Source: Ophiobolus disseminans
Taxonomy: Eukaryota > Ascomycota > Dothideomycetes > Pleosporales > Phaeosphaeriaceae
Assembly (NCBI GenBank): GCA_010093685.1
Contig: MU006219.1
Span: 1,507,531 to 1,571,530 of the forward strand
Direction: 5' to 3'
Length of the DNA stretch: 64,000 nt
The translations under genes and the position numbers were made by a program. The notes beneath the pieces were generated by a model. The model did no database searches. It saw only the letters and a program-made list of their open reading frames with translations, and was not told where the DNA came from. Shown piece by piece: positions 23,153-35,216 of the stretch. How positions within the stretch are numbered: position 1 is the first letter of the stretch; every line of letters starts with the position of its first letter.

Positions 23153-26100
23153 ATGCCGCGCAAGAGTAAAGATGTCGAGTCGGACGGGCCCTCTACGGCC
23201 GACGTCTCTGCCAACGAGGACGTGGAGATGCAGGATCAGGACACCAAGATGAGCGGCTTCAAGAAGTTCGGGGTAAGCGCGACCCGCCCGGCACCTCCCT
23301 CCGCTCCATGACGCGGTGAAGGAGGCTCGGCAATGGCAGATTGATTTGAGTAAACAGGCTAACAATGCGATCGCAGTACTACCAGGATACGCCAGACTAC
23401 ACAGTATGCGCCATCCCCTTCCGCACACGGCGCCAAATCTCCATACAAACTAACACGCAACCAGGACTCCGACACCAACCCGAACACCACAGCGAGCAGT
23501 GTAGCAGGCGACGCGCCAGTCGACGGCCGGAAGAAGCGCGCCGAAGCCTTGAACATGCGCAAGAGCATCTACGGCAAGAAGCATGACCGCCTAGGCGCGT
23601 CAAAGGTATGTCTACAGTCCGGCGCATGCGTGTGAGGTTGCAGCACTGACATGGCATGCAACTATAGGAAGATGACACCATCCGCCGATTTCGTTACCTT
23701 CTCGGCCTCACAGATCTGTTCCGCCACTTCATCGACACGAACCCGAACCCGCGCATCAAGGAGATTCTTGCCGAGATCGACCGTCAGGATGCCGAAGAGA
23801 TCAAGAAAATGAAGGCAAGCAAAGTGCGCAAGGGCGGAGCGGCTGCTGAGCGCCGGCGCAAGACAGAGAAGGAGGAAGACGAGGAGCTTGTGCGCGAGGA
23901 GAAGCATGGCGGACACAACGAGACCGTCTTCCGCGAGTCCCCTGGCTACATCCAGGGCGGTGTTATGCGCGACTATCAGGTTGCAGGTCTCAATTGGCTG
24001 ATCTCCCTACACGAGAACGGTATCTCGGGTATCTTGGCCGACGAGATGGGTCTCGGAAAGACGTTGCAGACCATCTCCTTCATCGGCTATCTCCGCTTTA
24101 TCGCCGGCATCACAGGCCCTCATCTAGTCGTTGTACCCAAGTCGACCCTGGACAACTGGAAGCGCGAGTTCGAGCGATGGATTCCCGAGATAAACGTGCT
24201 AGTCCTGCAGGGAAACAAGGACGACCGTGCCGAGCTCATCAAGGAGCGACTGGTGGACGAGAGGTTCGACGTTTGCATTACCAGCTACGAGATGATTCTC
24301 CGCGAGAAAACCCATCTCAAGAAGTTCGCCTGGGAGTACATCATCATCGACGAGGCCCACCGTATCAAGAACGAGGAGTCCTCTCTTGCCCAGATGGTCC
24401 GTCTGTTCAACTCGCGAAACCGACTTCTCATCACCGGCACACCGCTCCAGAACAACCTCCACGAGCTGTGGGCGCTGCTCAACTTCCTCCTGCCCGACGT
24501 TTTTGGCGACTCTTCAGCATTCGACGATTGGTTCTCGCAGCAGGGCGCAGATTCGGACACAGTTGTACAACAACTGCACAAGGTGCTGCGACCTTTCTTG
24601 CTCCGTCGTGTCAAGGCAGACGTCGAGAAGTCGCTGCTACCCAAGAAGGAGATCAACTTGTATGTCGGGCTGTCCGACATGCAGGTCTCATGGTACAAGA
24701 AAATTCTTGAAAAAGACATCGATGCGGTCAACGGCGGCGCCGGTACGAAAGAATCCAAGACTCGACTCCTCAACATCGTCATGCAGCTGCGGAAGTGCTG
24801 TAACCACCCTTATCTCTTCGAGGGTGCTGAGCCTGGCCCACCGTACACTACCGATGAGCATCTCGTCAACAACGCTGCGAAGATGGTCATGCTGGACCGC
24901 CTTCTGAAGCGCATGAAGGCGCAAGGTAGCAGAGTACTCATCTTCTCGCAGATGAGTCGTGTCCTGGACATCATGGAGGACTACTCGGTCATGCGAGGTT
25001 ACCAGTACTGCCGTATCGACGGCTCCACAGCACACGAAGATCGTATCGCGGCCATCGACGACTACAACAGGGAGGGCTCGGAGAAGTTCTTGTTCCTTCT
25101 GACCACCCGTGCCGGTGGGTTGGGTATCAACCTGACCTCTGCAGATATTGTCGTTTTGTTTGACAGTGACTGGAACCCGCAGGCAGATCTCCAAGCCATG
25201 GACCGTGCCCATCGTATTGGCCAAACCAAACAGGTCTACGTCTTCCGGTTTGTCACAGAAGGTGCTATCGAGGAGAAGGTGCTCGAGCGCGCTGCTCAGA
25301 AACTCCGACTTGATCAGCTGGTCATTCAGCAAGGCCGCGCGCAGCAGCCCGCCAAGAACGCGGCATCGAAGGACGAGCTCTTGACCATGATTCAGCATGG
25401 CGCGGAGAAGGTCTTCAACAGCAAGGGCCCTCTTGGTCCTGCGACTGGCGATGAAGATGCCGAGGATGACTTCGAAGAGATCATGAAACGCGGCGAACAG
25501 ATGACGGCGAAGCTCAACCAGAAGTACGAGACCCTAGGCCTCGAAGACTTGCAGAAGTTTACCTCCGACTCCACCTACGAATGGAACGGTGAGACATTCG
25601 AGCCACGCAAGAAGAACGTTGGTCTGACGTGGATCAATCCATCGAAGCGCGAGCGCAAAGAGCAAAACTATGGTATTGATTCGTACTATCGTAAGACGTT
25701 GGTAACTGGCGGTCGGACCGAAAACAAGCAACCTCGTGTACCACGTGCGCCGAAGCAGATCATGGTTCACGACTACCAGTTCTTCCCGGAGCGGCTATCA
25801 GAGCTTCAGGACAAGGAGACAGCGTGGTACAGGAAAGAGAACGACCTAAAGGCACCGCTGCCCGAGGGCCCTGATGAGGATTTGGAGGCCCGCGAGGCTG
25901 ACCAGGAGCTTGCACAGAAGGAGATTGACAACGCAGAGCCTTTGACAGAGGAAGAGAAGGCAGAGAAGGAGCGCCTCATCGACAAGGGTTTCCCAGAGTG
26001 GAACAAGCGCGACTTCCAGCAATTTCTCAACGGCACCGCGAAGTACGGCCGTCAAAATTACGAGGGCATCGCTGTGGAAGTGGATGGCAAAGATGCAAAG

Positions 26101-26789
26101 GAGATTGCGGACTATGCTAAAATCTTCTGGAAAAAGTACAAGACGCTCGACAACTGGCAGAAGCACATTGGCGTCATTGAGGAGGGCGAGCTCAAGGTGC
26201 GACAATCTGAGCAGAAGAAGGAGCTCCTTAAGAAGAAGATCGGCATGTATCGCATGCCCTTGCAGCAGATGACCATCAAGTACACTGTATCGACTACCAA
26301 CAAGAAGGTCTACACGGAAGAGGAGGATCGATTTCTTCTCGTCATGCTTAACAAGCACGGTGTTGAGGGCGATCTGATTTACGAGCAGATCCGTGACGAG
26401 ATCCGAGAGTCACCACTCTTCCGCTTTGACTGGTTCTTCCTGAGCCGCACGCCGCAGGAGATTGGTCGCCGCTGCAATACGCTCATTCAGACTGTTGTTC
26501 GCGAGCTTGGCGGCGACGACATGAAGAAGGGCGGCAAGCGTGCGTATGAGGATGACGACACCGAAGAAGAGGAGGAGGAGCCTGTCAAGAAGAAGGCCAA
26601 GAACGGCGTTAAGGTGAGTGCATCGTGATGTCAACATGTGAAGCAATCGCTAACGCACTGCAGAACAAGCAGCTTGATGCCGTCAAGGGCAAGGCTTCTC
26701 CCGCTTCGGCGGCCTCCACTTCTCGAGCCAGCAGTGTTGTCTCGAATGGATCGGCATCGAAGGCGAAGGGCAAGGGCAAGAAGAAGTAG
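23153..26789 (+). CDS. ISWI-type chromatin-remodelling ATPase
   Basis: Exons are 23153..23272, 23377..23403, 23465..23605, 23668..26613 and 26664..26789, giving 1119 residues. Exon 2 is a 27-nt microexon (YYQDTPDYT). The SNF2 ATPase has Walker A GLGKT with Lys227, DEAH at 324-327, and helicase C motifs VLIFSQMSRVLDIMEDY, TTRAGGLGINL and DRAHRIGQ. The C-terminal HAND-SANT-SLIDE module follows, with SANT near FPEWNKRDFQQFLNGTAKYG and SLIDE near EEEDRFLLVMLNKHG. An acidic-then-basic tail closes the protein. It slides and spaces nucleosomes in the nucleus. It corresponds to yeast Isw1/Isw2; which paralogue is not decided. Conservation and complete motifs indicate an intact gene. Confidence 0.97.
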
Positions 26790-27381
26790 ATGTTCGAGGT
26801 TTGGTTGGTACGATAAGCTGGCATATGATGGCGTTTGGCGCATGTTGAGAACGGAAATAGTGTACCTTGGCACGACATAGTGTCTGTTCGATACGAGCTG
26901 GTGTTGGGTCTTCTTTAGCGTCTTAAGGGCAATTATTTCAGCCCTGTAGCATTCAAAAATTGTAACTGTTCCAAAAGCCACAGTTCATCTCAACTAGAAT
27001 GTGATGGATAAATTTAGCGTTGCGGCTACAAGCGCGGGGTGTGACGAGCCATGTGCAGCTATGACGCGCCCCACCATTGCATCTCGATCAACTTTCCTGG
27101 TGCCCTCCTAACGTTTGCTCACCACAACGCGCGAACTCACACCGCTCTACCTCTCTTCACGGTCAACTCTGGTCCATTAGTATACCACGTTGCGAAACAG
27201 ATACTCTAAACTAAGGTACGCGCTCTTGCTGGACTAAGTGGGCGCATCGAAGCTTCGGGAAGCTTCCGCACATTGAAGAAGTCAAGTGGAATTCGACATG
27301 AACTGACATTATTGTGGCCAGGTAGACTTCGATTCCGACTCCCTCCACCTCCGCGATCTCCATCTTCGAACATCCACAGCC
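26790..27381. other. Intergenic: ISWI 3' end and Get3 promoter
   Basis: No gene seen. The pyrimidine-rich stretch before 27382 fits a Get3 5' UTR. Confidence 0.6.
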
Positions 27382-28501
27382 ATGGCGTCCGCCGCGCTCA
27401 TCGACTCAGACATGGAGCCGACGCTCCAGTCCATCATCGACCAAAAGACACTCCGCTGGATATTTGTTGGCGGCAAAGGCGGTGTAGGCAAGACCACTAC
27501 ATCGTGCTCCCTCGCCATACAACTCGCCAAACACCGCAAATCCGTCCTCCTCATCTCCACCGACCCTGCGCACAACCTGTCCGACGCCTTCAACCAAAAG
27601 TTCGGCAAGGATGCGCGGCTGATCAATGGCTTCGACAACTTGAGCGCCATGGAGATCGACCCAAACGGCAGCATACAAGACTTGCTTGCCGGTGGCGGTG
27701 AGAGTGCGGAGGATGCCATGTCGGGACTGGGGGGCATGGGCAACATGATGCAAGATCTGGCATTCAGCGTACGTGTGATATCATCCTGTTTACGGGCGAC
27801 AACTCTAATACGTCTCAGATCCCCGGCGTAGATGAAGCCATGTCCTTCGCAGAGGTCCTCAAGCAGGTCAAATCCATGTCCTACGAGGTCATCATCTTCG
27901 ACACCGCACCTACCGGCCACACCCTCCGCTTCCTGCAGTTCCCCACCGTCATGGAGAAGGCGCTATCCAAAGTCTCACAGCTTTCTCGCCAATTCGGCCC
28001 CATGCTGAACAGCTTCCTCGGCGGAGGTGGCAGGCTACCAAACGGACAGAACATTGACGAGTTGGTGGAGAAGATGGAGGCGCTGCGGGAAACTATTGCC
28101 GAAGTCAATGGCCAGTTCAAGGACGCAGACCTGACCACTTTTGTGTGTGTTTGCATTCCCGAGTTTCTGAGCTTGTACGAGACGGAGCGCATGATCCAGG
28201 AGCTGAATAGCTACGAGATCGACACGCACTCCATTGTCGTCAACCAGCTGCTCTTCCCCAAGCAAGACAACCCGTGCGAGCAGTGCAATGCGCGGAGAAA
28301 GATGCAGAAGAAGTATCTCGACCAGATCGAGGAGCTGTACGATGAGTTCAACGTGATCAAGATGCCGCTGCTTGTCGAGGAAGTACGAGGCAAGGAGAAG
28401 TTGGAGAAGTATGTCTCGACCTACTCAACTGTCTCGATACATGCTAACATTGCAATAGATTCAGCGAGATGCTCGTCACGCCCTTCGTCCCTCCAGAGTG
28501 A
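27382..28501 (+). CDS. GET3: Get3/ArsA-family ATPase (tail-anchored protein targeting)
   Basis: Exons are 27382..27768, 27819..28408 and 28459..28501, giving 339 residues, the usual Get3 length. The deviant P-loop GGKGGVGKTT (residues 30-39) has the signature lysine. Switch II is DTAPTGHTLR (157-166). The zinc-coordinating CxxC of the homodimer is NPCEQC (Cys282 and Cys285, essentially the yeast positions). The Met-rich client-binding region GLGGMGNMMQDL is present. The last exon encodes only FSEMLVTPFVPPE. The protein binds tail-anchored membrane proteins in the cytosol and delivers them to the ER Get1/Get2 receptor. The gene is intact. Confidence 0.97.
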
Positions 28502-30024
28502 TCCGTTCGTTTCGTCCGCCTCCAGGCTGAAGGACCCGATTCTCGATTCAACGCGGCTCTTCCCGCACGCTTGCACTCACGACTCGATGCACGTACGGTG
28601 GATTCTCTGTTAGAGTGAGATGTCCGAAGAGATCTCGGCACTCCACGTGTTCTCCGCAATTTCTCATCTTCCGCACGGCTCACGACTCGAACGTCAACGG
28701 AAAATTTTTGCTTTCAGCGATTAGATATCAATCCGAATACACTACCGTGCCGGGATCGGCGACCATTGTCACTCAAAGCTATGCCTGTTCCTACATGCGT
28801 CCGTGGCCAGCTGATCTTGAGAACCGGTCGTGAACGGGAACAACACCTGCAGTCATCTCCTCTAGCACGAATGACTACAATTCCACCACGTTCCAAGCTC
28901 GAGGTACATTTAGCCTCGTAGTGACAGAGTATTGGAGATCTGCAACCTTGCATAAAGCACCGATAGTCTAACCGAGATGAGCAATTAGACCGAATATTTC
29001 CTGCGCCCAATGCTCTACCCGGTCGACAAGGCGTTCTCACGAGGACCTCCTTCCTGATTGCATTTGCGCTCCGGGGTCACACGCGACTGCGCGACGTCAT
29101 TGACGTACCCCGCAGTACCATAATCCGGGGCTTTTGCAGTGGTGACAAAGTGCAGAAAGGCGCGGGAAAAGGCGATGTGAGTGCGACACTGATTGGAAGT
29201 GGATTAACATGTACGACAGGGAAAGAGGCGAAAAGGGAATAATGTTCAGGCACCGTTGCGATCCGACGATCTTGAGCAATCCGTTCCTGGACCCAAGCTT
29301 GAGGAAAGACGCTCTGGTCGAGCCAACAATGCACCCCGGATTTGGGACTTGATTAATTCCACTATTGGGTAAACACTGCAAGGCTAAAATCAGCGCCACG
29401 GCGACTTTGGCGCACGCCACCAGTAAACGTCGACGAGGTAGGCGTTCATGCACGCGCGCATGCACCCCGAACGTTGCTCGCGTGAGCACCAACACCGTGA
29501 ACAAGCGCATCGTCGAGCCCAAGAAAGAAGCTGAAGCCTGGCGCATTGTTGTTTGAAACATTGACAGTATTTCCATCCAGTTACCACTGTAAGATCGCAT
29601 GCGCAACAAGCCCTCAAGCCTGATACGAACTGTGCGACCTGATCTTGAGAGTTCTACACCGCTGATCGTTACCACCACTACCCAACTCGGCCTAGCAAAA
29701 GCAGACAACCTCCCCACGCAGGTACGGAGTTCAAGCTAAGAATAGACAAGTTCGTCAGGTAGCGCTCGGATGGACCCCTGGCTTTACCAGGACCAGCATG
29801 CATGCCACCACACCCAAACTCGGACCGTGGTGTATTTGATATCTGAAAGTCTGGGGTACACATCTCCGTATAAAGACCCGGTAGGTTCATGATGTATTGT
29901 TTGTTGGATTGTGCGGTTGTCTTCATCTCTCTTCGTTGGCCTAGTCTTGGTCTCGCCGTGGTACTTGCGTGAGAGTCTTGAACTACCTACCTAATCCCAA
30001 AAGACATCTTGGATAAAACCAACT
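28502..30024. other. Intergenic, 1.5 kb, no gene seen
   Basis: Includes a 206-codon minus-strand frame (29717..29097) that opens without ATG and has no recognisable domain. A TATA-like TATAAA occurs at 29869-29874, 151 bases before the lipase start, and may serve that gene. Confidence 0.5.
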
Positions 30025-30993
30025 ATGTCTCCTATAATATGCCTCGCAGCTCTTCTGCTCGGTGCAGTTAGCTCTGTCACTGCAGCACCTGTCGAGCTCG
30101 CAAGTCGAGGTACTATCCATTTCTCCCATTACCACAGTCCAGATATCTAACGCATTGCAGCCGTCTCAGCAAATGTCCTCGACCAACTCCAATTCTTCTC
30201 CCAATACTCCGCTGCGGCATATTGTCTCGGAAATAACAACTCTCCCAATACCAAAATCACCTGTCCCCAAGGAAACTGCGCGCGTGTCGAAGCGGCAAAC
30301 ACAAACACCTTGACCGAGTTTGAGAACTCTCTCGCCAGCGATGTAACTGGCTTCGTAGCCACCGACACCACCAACAAACTCATCGTCCTATCCTTCCGCG
30401 GCTCCCGCAGCGTACGAAACTGGCTCACAAATCTCAACTTCCCCGTCCTAGCAACCAGCATCTGCCCCACCTGTCTCGCATCCACCGGCTTCTGGGGCAG
30501 CTGGCTCGAAGCACAAACAAACGTGCTCGCCGCAATCAACAAAGCGCGCGCCCAATACCCAGACTACAAAGTCGTTGCAACGGGGCACTCCCTCGGCGGC
30601 GCCCTCGCCTCGCTCGCCACCGGCGTTCTCCGAAACCAGGGCGTCAATGTCGATTTGTACACGTACGGCGCGCCCAAGATCGGCCTCGAGAGCATCTCGC
30701 AGTTCCTGAGTCGCACGGATAAGGGGCAGACGTATCGCGTTACGCATAAGGCGGACCCGGTGCCCAAGTTGCCACCTGCGCTGTTGGGGTACAGGCACAT
30801 CAGTCCTGAGTATTATATCACGAGTGGGAATGATGTGGGAGTGGGTAGTGGGGATGTGAATGTTTTGCCCGGCACGTTGAATCTGAAGGGTAATGAGGGC
30901 GATTTTGGAGTTGATATTGATGCGCATTTGTGGTATTTTGGGCATATCAGTGCGTGTGAGGGGCAGGAGGGGATTGAGATTAAGAAAGTGTGA
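30025..30993 (+). CDS. Secreted class-3 lipase / feruloyl-esterase-like hydrolase
   Basis: Exons are 30025..30109 and 30161..30993, giving 305 residues. The signal peptide is residues 1-20 (MSPIICLAALLLGAVSSVTA). The catalytic triad is readable: Ser172 in GHSLGGA, Asp227 in HKADPVPKLPP, and His284 in DAHLWYFGH. The FRGSRSVRNWLTNL segment is the usual lid-proximal region of fungal class-3 lipases. Two cysteine pairs (YCLGNNN...CPQGNC, CPTC) fit extracellular disulfides. It would hydrolyse glycerides or aromatic esters outside the cell; lipase versus feruloyl esterase is not decided. An AATAAA follows 25 bases after the stop. Confidence 0.93.
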
Positions 30994-31017
30994 TGAGTAG
31001 GGGTGTTTAATGAAGTT

Positions 31018-31023
31018 AATAAA
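31018..31023 (+). terminator. Polyadenylation-like signal of the lipase gene
   Basis: AATAAA 25 bases downstream of the lipase stop codon. Confidence 0.4.
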
Positions 31024-31224
31024 TACTGATTAATGAATTGGTGTCTTTATTGATGGTGTTGAGGTACTTCGATTCCGCAGTCTATGCAGTGTCTTACGCT
31101 TTGCTTGTTCGTCGATACTTGTTCCTTGATCATCATGTCTTCTTCTAGTTTTTTCGTCGTCTTCATCCGCCTAAACCCAATCCATCAGAAAAGAACGACG
31201 AAAGAGATTTTATAATTTACACAC

Positions 31225-32049
31225 TTACACTCTCATCCCAGCCACCTTTCCCTTCTCCGGCTCGCCTTCTTCATTCTCATATAACGGATTGACTTGCACC
31301 TCCCTCAACCACAGCCGAAAACTCTTATCCTGACACTTCTCATTCATGACCCTACACGCGCTGACCTCCTCCTCCGTCAAATGCGCCACCTTGCCCATAT
31401 CTCCGCCCGCAAATACTATCGCCTGGGCCAGTAATTTGCAGTTGGTCTGCGTATAAACCGCACGGTACACAGCCTCTTCGACGCTCCTGCCAAACGTCGT
31501 AAAGCCATGTTTATGCTGCAACACCACCGGCCGCTTGCCACTCAACTTGCCCGCCAGCGCCGCGCCCAACGCGTCCGTCTTAACGAGCATATCCGGCCCC
31601 TGTTCGCCATCGCCCAAGACTTCCACCGCCTCACACCCCATAAATCCCGCCATATGGAACACAGGCCTCACCCCTTCCCCGCCCAGCGTAAACGGCACCA
31701 CCGTCTCCGAATGGCTGTGCACAACACACATTGCGTCCGGAAACCGCCTCAACACAGCGCCGTGGATGAAGCGCTCCGAGTATCCCTGCGGCGCGTGGGC
31801 GTCCACGGGAGATGAGTCGCTGACACGGTACGCGATGAAATCGTGCGCGGATTTTACGAGCGCGGGCGCGCCCGGGTCGTAGGCGGCGAGTAGGTAGTGG
31901 TCCGGGTTGAGCGGGTGGCGCAGGGAGATGTGGCCGAAGGCGTCGACGAGGGCGTGGTGGTGCAGGATGTGGTTTGCGCGGATGAGGAGGCGGAGGGCGT
32001 TGTGGAGGGGGGGTGGGATGGACATTTCTCTTGGATGGGTGAGATGCAA
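31225..32049 (-). CDS. Class II aldolase/adducin-family protein
   Basis: Single exon of 274 residues. Class II aldolase features are GHISLRHP (about residues 39-46), the metal-binding HSHSETVVPF, and HKHGFTTFG with a third histidine, followed by EEAVYRAVYTQTNCKLLAQA. The family cleaves or epimerises sugar phosphates using a divalent metal; fungal homologues are poorly characterised and probably cytosolic. Met9 (32025, MSIPPPLHN) is a plausible alternative start. Convergent with the lipase and divergent from the luciferase-domain gene. Confidence 0.9.
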   Translation of the reverse strand: MHLTHPREMSIPPPLHNALRLLIRANHILHHHALVDAFGHISLRHPLNPDHYLLAAYDPGAPALVKSAHDFIAYRVSDSSPVDAHAPQGYSERFIHGAVLRRFPDAMCVVHSHSETVVPFTLGGEGVRPVFHMAGFMGCEAVEVLGDGEQGPDMLVKTDALGAALAGKLSGKRPVVLQHKHGFTTFGRSVEEAVYRAVYTQTNCKLLAQAIVFAGGDMGKVAHLTEEEVSACRVMNEKCQDKSFRLWLREVQVNPLYENEEGEPEKGKVAGMRV

Positions 32050-32514
32050 TGGGATGGGGCGGGCGTGGTGGAGGTGGTGTGAACTTATACGAGCCGGAAT
32101 TGCTAGGCAATGGCTGCTTTGTTCTTTCCTGTTTCCAAGCTCTCACGGATGTTGTTTCGTTTCTTGGTTCCTAGCTCTTGCGTGATGTTTCATGGCTGAG
32201 GTTGGAGATCGCGAAAGTTTGGAAATAGGTTCTGGTGTTTGACCCTCATCTCGTTCAGGTTCGGGCTAGCTTGGTTCAGGCTACTATCTAGCTACGTTCG
32301 CTTTTCAGCACTTGTAGTGGTGTGGTGACACAAGGTTGCGGGGAGCGTCGGAGGATGACGTTGAGGAGAGCCGGACCGGAAGGCAGGCGCGCGCAAGACT
32401 TCCGGCTGCGACATGCCATCCACAACAAGCACAAGCTAAGACATTAGCTTCCGACACATCGATCGTGTCTTGTTTTAGCAGGCGTTCTCTGGTTGTCATC
32501 GTCATTTTTGTGTG
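32050..32514. promoter_or_regulatory. Divergent intergenic promoter
   Basis: This 465-base region separates the minus-strand aldolase-like gene and the plus-strand luciferase-domain gene. No motif is clear. Confidence 0.4.
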
Positions 32515-33270
32515 ATGGCGACTCAATACATCCTCACAGGCATCGCGGCGGCAGGCGTCGCGTTCTGGCTCGACTTCAAGAGCTGGCAAAGCTCCGGTTC
32601 GCACAACCATCTCCACACATCCAATGCACTTCCCTGACATCCACCAGGAACTGGAGGAACACCACCAACACTCCAAGGCTACCTAAAGATCCGACGATGG
32701 GGGCTCTACCTCCTCTACAAGCGCCAAAACCTGCTCGATTCTTCAGCCATACCAGAATCAGGGGCATCATATATCAAACCACAAAAAGTGCCTAATCGCG
32801 TCGGCACCCGCCCATCGTTAACACGCTGGACACTTCCCCAGCGCCAACTCCCCGAGAAAATCACCCCAGCAGCATCATCTACCCTGCAAAACCTCATGCA
32901 AGAATTCGCCCACACACCACCTTTTTCCACCTTCATCGAGACGCGTCCCAGCAAAACCGAAGGCGGCACCGGCCCCGCCATCTACGTCAAACCCTCCGTC
33001 GCTTCCATCAACCCCGTCGCGCACAAGATTTTCTACGAAGTTGCGCACGTGCACCCGTCTGAGAACTCGCTGCACGTGTATGTAAGTCCCCAGGATGCGA
33101 AGCTGGTCATGAAGAGAGGCTGGGGCCAGAGGTTTCCGGTCACGTGGCTTGCGCCGCCGAGTTGGATTATGGTGTATGCGCCACGGACGGAGGAGGAGGT
33201 CGAGGTTGTGAGGGAGATTGTTAGGGCGGCGGTGTGTTTTGCTGTTGGGAGGGAGGTGGAGGCAGAGTAG
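32515..33270 (+). CDS. Luciferase-domain (DUF5519) membrane-anchored protein
   Basis: Exons are 32515..32596 and 32648..33270, giving 234 residues. The 51-nt intron has a slightly unusual GTTCGC donor. Splicing joins QSSG to TGGTPPTLQGYLKI, the conserved N-terminal segment of the family. Residues 5-20 form a membrane anchor (YILTGIAAAGVAFWL). The C-terminal domain shows HVYVSPQDAKLVMKRGWG, then QRFPVTWLAPPSWIMVYAPR, the core of the fungal luciferase domain. Despite the name, luminescence is not implied; the function is unknown. Confidence 0.87.
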
Positions 33271-33797
33271 GTAGGGGGTTCATTTCGCTGTAGGCTGATG
33301 GAAGCTGTGTTGAGATAATGGCGTTTGAGAGTAATGCTTGTCTAGGCAGGGTATCTAAGGAAGGTGCGAGATGCTGAGACATGTCGGAGCGAATATGTTG
33401 GCATCCAAAAGCTCGTTATGCAGCACCCAGTATCGTCTTCTCTACGTAAAGTAGTTGCTTCCCACACGCTCGATGCAGTCCCACAACCGCTCTGTCAAAA
33501 ATGTCTATGTCTACACTAATGGAACTAAAACCACGGAAAGTTATTGTCAAATCATCACTTCGTGATTGCACTACCGTTTCACAGCCTCAAATAGATCGTC
33601 GCACGACCAATCGGAAGTGCAGCACTTTGGAGCGGCCATGTGAAGCGGAGATCCGACGTCTGCAGATCACGATGCACCTGACAGAAGATCTACAGACACT
33701 AGATTAGCTTGTTCTGACAGCACGAGCTTGACATTCTACGTTTTCTACATCCTCTTCAGATCATAGTCGTGTGTATCCATGCGACACAAGCGACACG
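33271..33797. other. Intergenic, no gene seen
   Basis: Tandemly oriented genes on both sides; it should hold the promoter of the flavin monooxygenase. Confidence 0.55.
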
Positions 33798-35133
33798 ATG
33801 GGCTCAATGGACTCAATGAACACCAAGATGAAGGTCATCATTATCGGAGCAGGTACAACCAACTTTAACTATCGCGCCAGGCACGGAACTAACTTGCACA
33901 GGTCCAGCAGGATGTGCGCTTGCTCATGGCCTCAAGAAAGCCGGCATCTCGTTCAACATCTACGACAAAGGCGCTGATGTCTACCGCCATCGTCATTGGG
34001 CGTTCACTCTCGGCTGGGCTCGACCATACCTCTTCGAGATGCTCCCAGAAGAACTAAGCGCACAGATCAACACATGTCAGGTTGATCCATACGTTGACTG
34101 CGCAGCTATTGGAGAAGACCGGATTGTCATATACAATGGCGAGACAAGAGATGAGACCTTCGCCTTCCCCATTCCAAAAGCTAGAGAGATCAACATCCGG
34201 AAGTTAAGGATCTTGTGTGCAGAGCAACTGAACGTGCAATACGGCAAGAGGTTTGAGCGCTACGAAACTGAAGAGAATGGTGGCGTTAAAGTCTACTTCG
34301 AGGATGGGTCGACCGACGAAGGCGATACCGTGATCGGCATAGACGGCGCAATGTCAAAAGTTCGACAATGTCTGCTAGGTCGGAAAGGAGATATGGACGT
34401 CCTGCCCTTTGCGCTCATGAACTTCAACTCATTGTACACTGCAGAGCAAGCACGCTTCATCAAGGATCGACTACATCCCTTAGTAGACATCGCCATACAT
34501 CCTGCAGGACACTACATTCGAGCCAACATCCTCGACATGCCGGACAAAGACGATCCGACAAAGTGGAACTTCCAAATCCTATCGACATGGCCACTGAAAG
34601 TAGTCGAAGACCACGACAACGAAGTCGATAGGTTGAAGCGGCTGAAAGAGCACGTCAAGACAGCTGGATGGGCCGAACCGTACAAAAGCGCCATTGAATG
34701 GATACCAGAAGACACCGAAATCCTCCGCGACCAGCTGAAGATATGGAAGACAGTCCCATGGGACAATAAAGGCGGACGAGTAACTCTCTGCGGCGACGCA
34801 GCACACGCCATGACTTTCCGTACGCTCTTTCCACCCCTTTCTAAGCACAGCTAACCAGTCCTCACAGATCGCGGCCAAGGCGCCAACAACGCATTCTACT
34901 CCGCACACTGCCTCGTCGAGGCGCTCAAGTCGGTGCATTCGGGGACCGCGAGCCTCAAAGACGCCATCACGGCGTACGACAAGAGTATATGGAAGCGCGG
35001 CGCGAATGAGGTGCAGATCTCCAAGGCGCAGACGTTCTTTACGCATGATGGGTTGGAGAAGTTTATTAATAGTCCGGTGATGAAGTTGGGTACGAAGCCG
35101 AGCCATGCGGCGAAGAGTGAGGGATATCAATAG
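33798..35133 (+). CDS. FAD-dependent monooxygenase (PHBH-like fold)
   Basis: Exons are 33798..33852, 33902..34819 and 34868..35133, giving 412 residues. The first intron interrupts the dinucleotide-binding motif, which reads VIIIGAGPAGCALAHGL after splicing. The FAD ribityl-binding GD motif is GRVTLCGDAAHAMTFHRGQG, also built across an intron. The segment VIGIDGAMSKVRQ corresponds to the conserved DG region. No membrane helix or signal peptide is seen, so it is probably cytosolic. Family members hydroxylate aromatic or other small molecules with NAD(P)H; the substrate is unknown. It precedes HET-pseudogene debris on the opposite strand. Confidence 0.9.
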
Positions 35134-35216
35134 AGATAGTGGGCTATTGTCAGTTTACTTTTTGGGGGGTTTGATGTGGACACCGGGAGCTGTGGAATTT
35201 GGCACGCCGATATTCG

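Noticed and set aside
14498..28501. Secondary-metabolite cluster around the GMC oxidoreductase
   Set aside because: No backbone synthase, P450 or pathway regulator nearby; neighbours are transport and housekeeping genes.
29097..29717. 206-codon minus-strand open frame
   Set aside because: It opens without ATG, shows no domain or regular hydrophobic pattern, and has no plausible partner exon.
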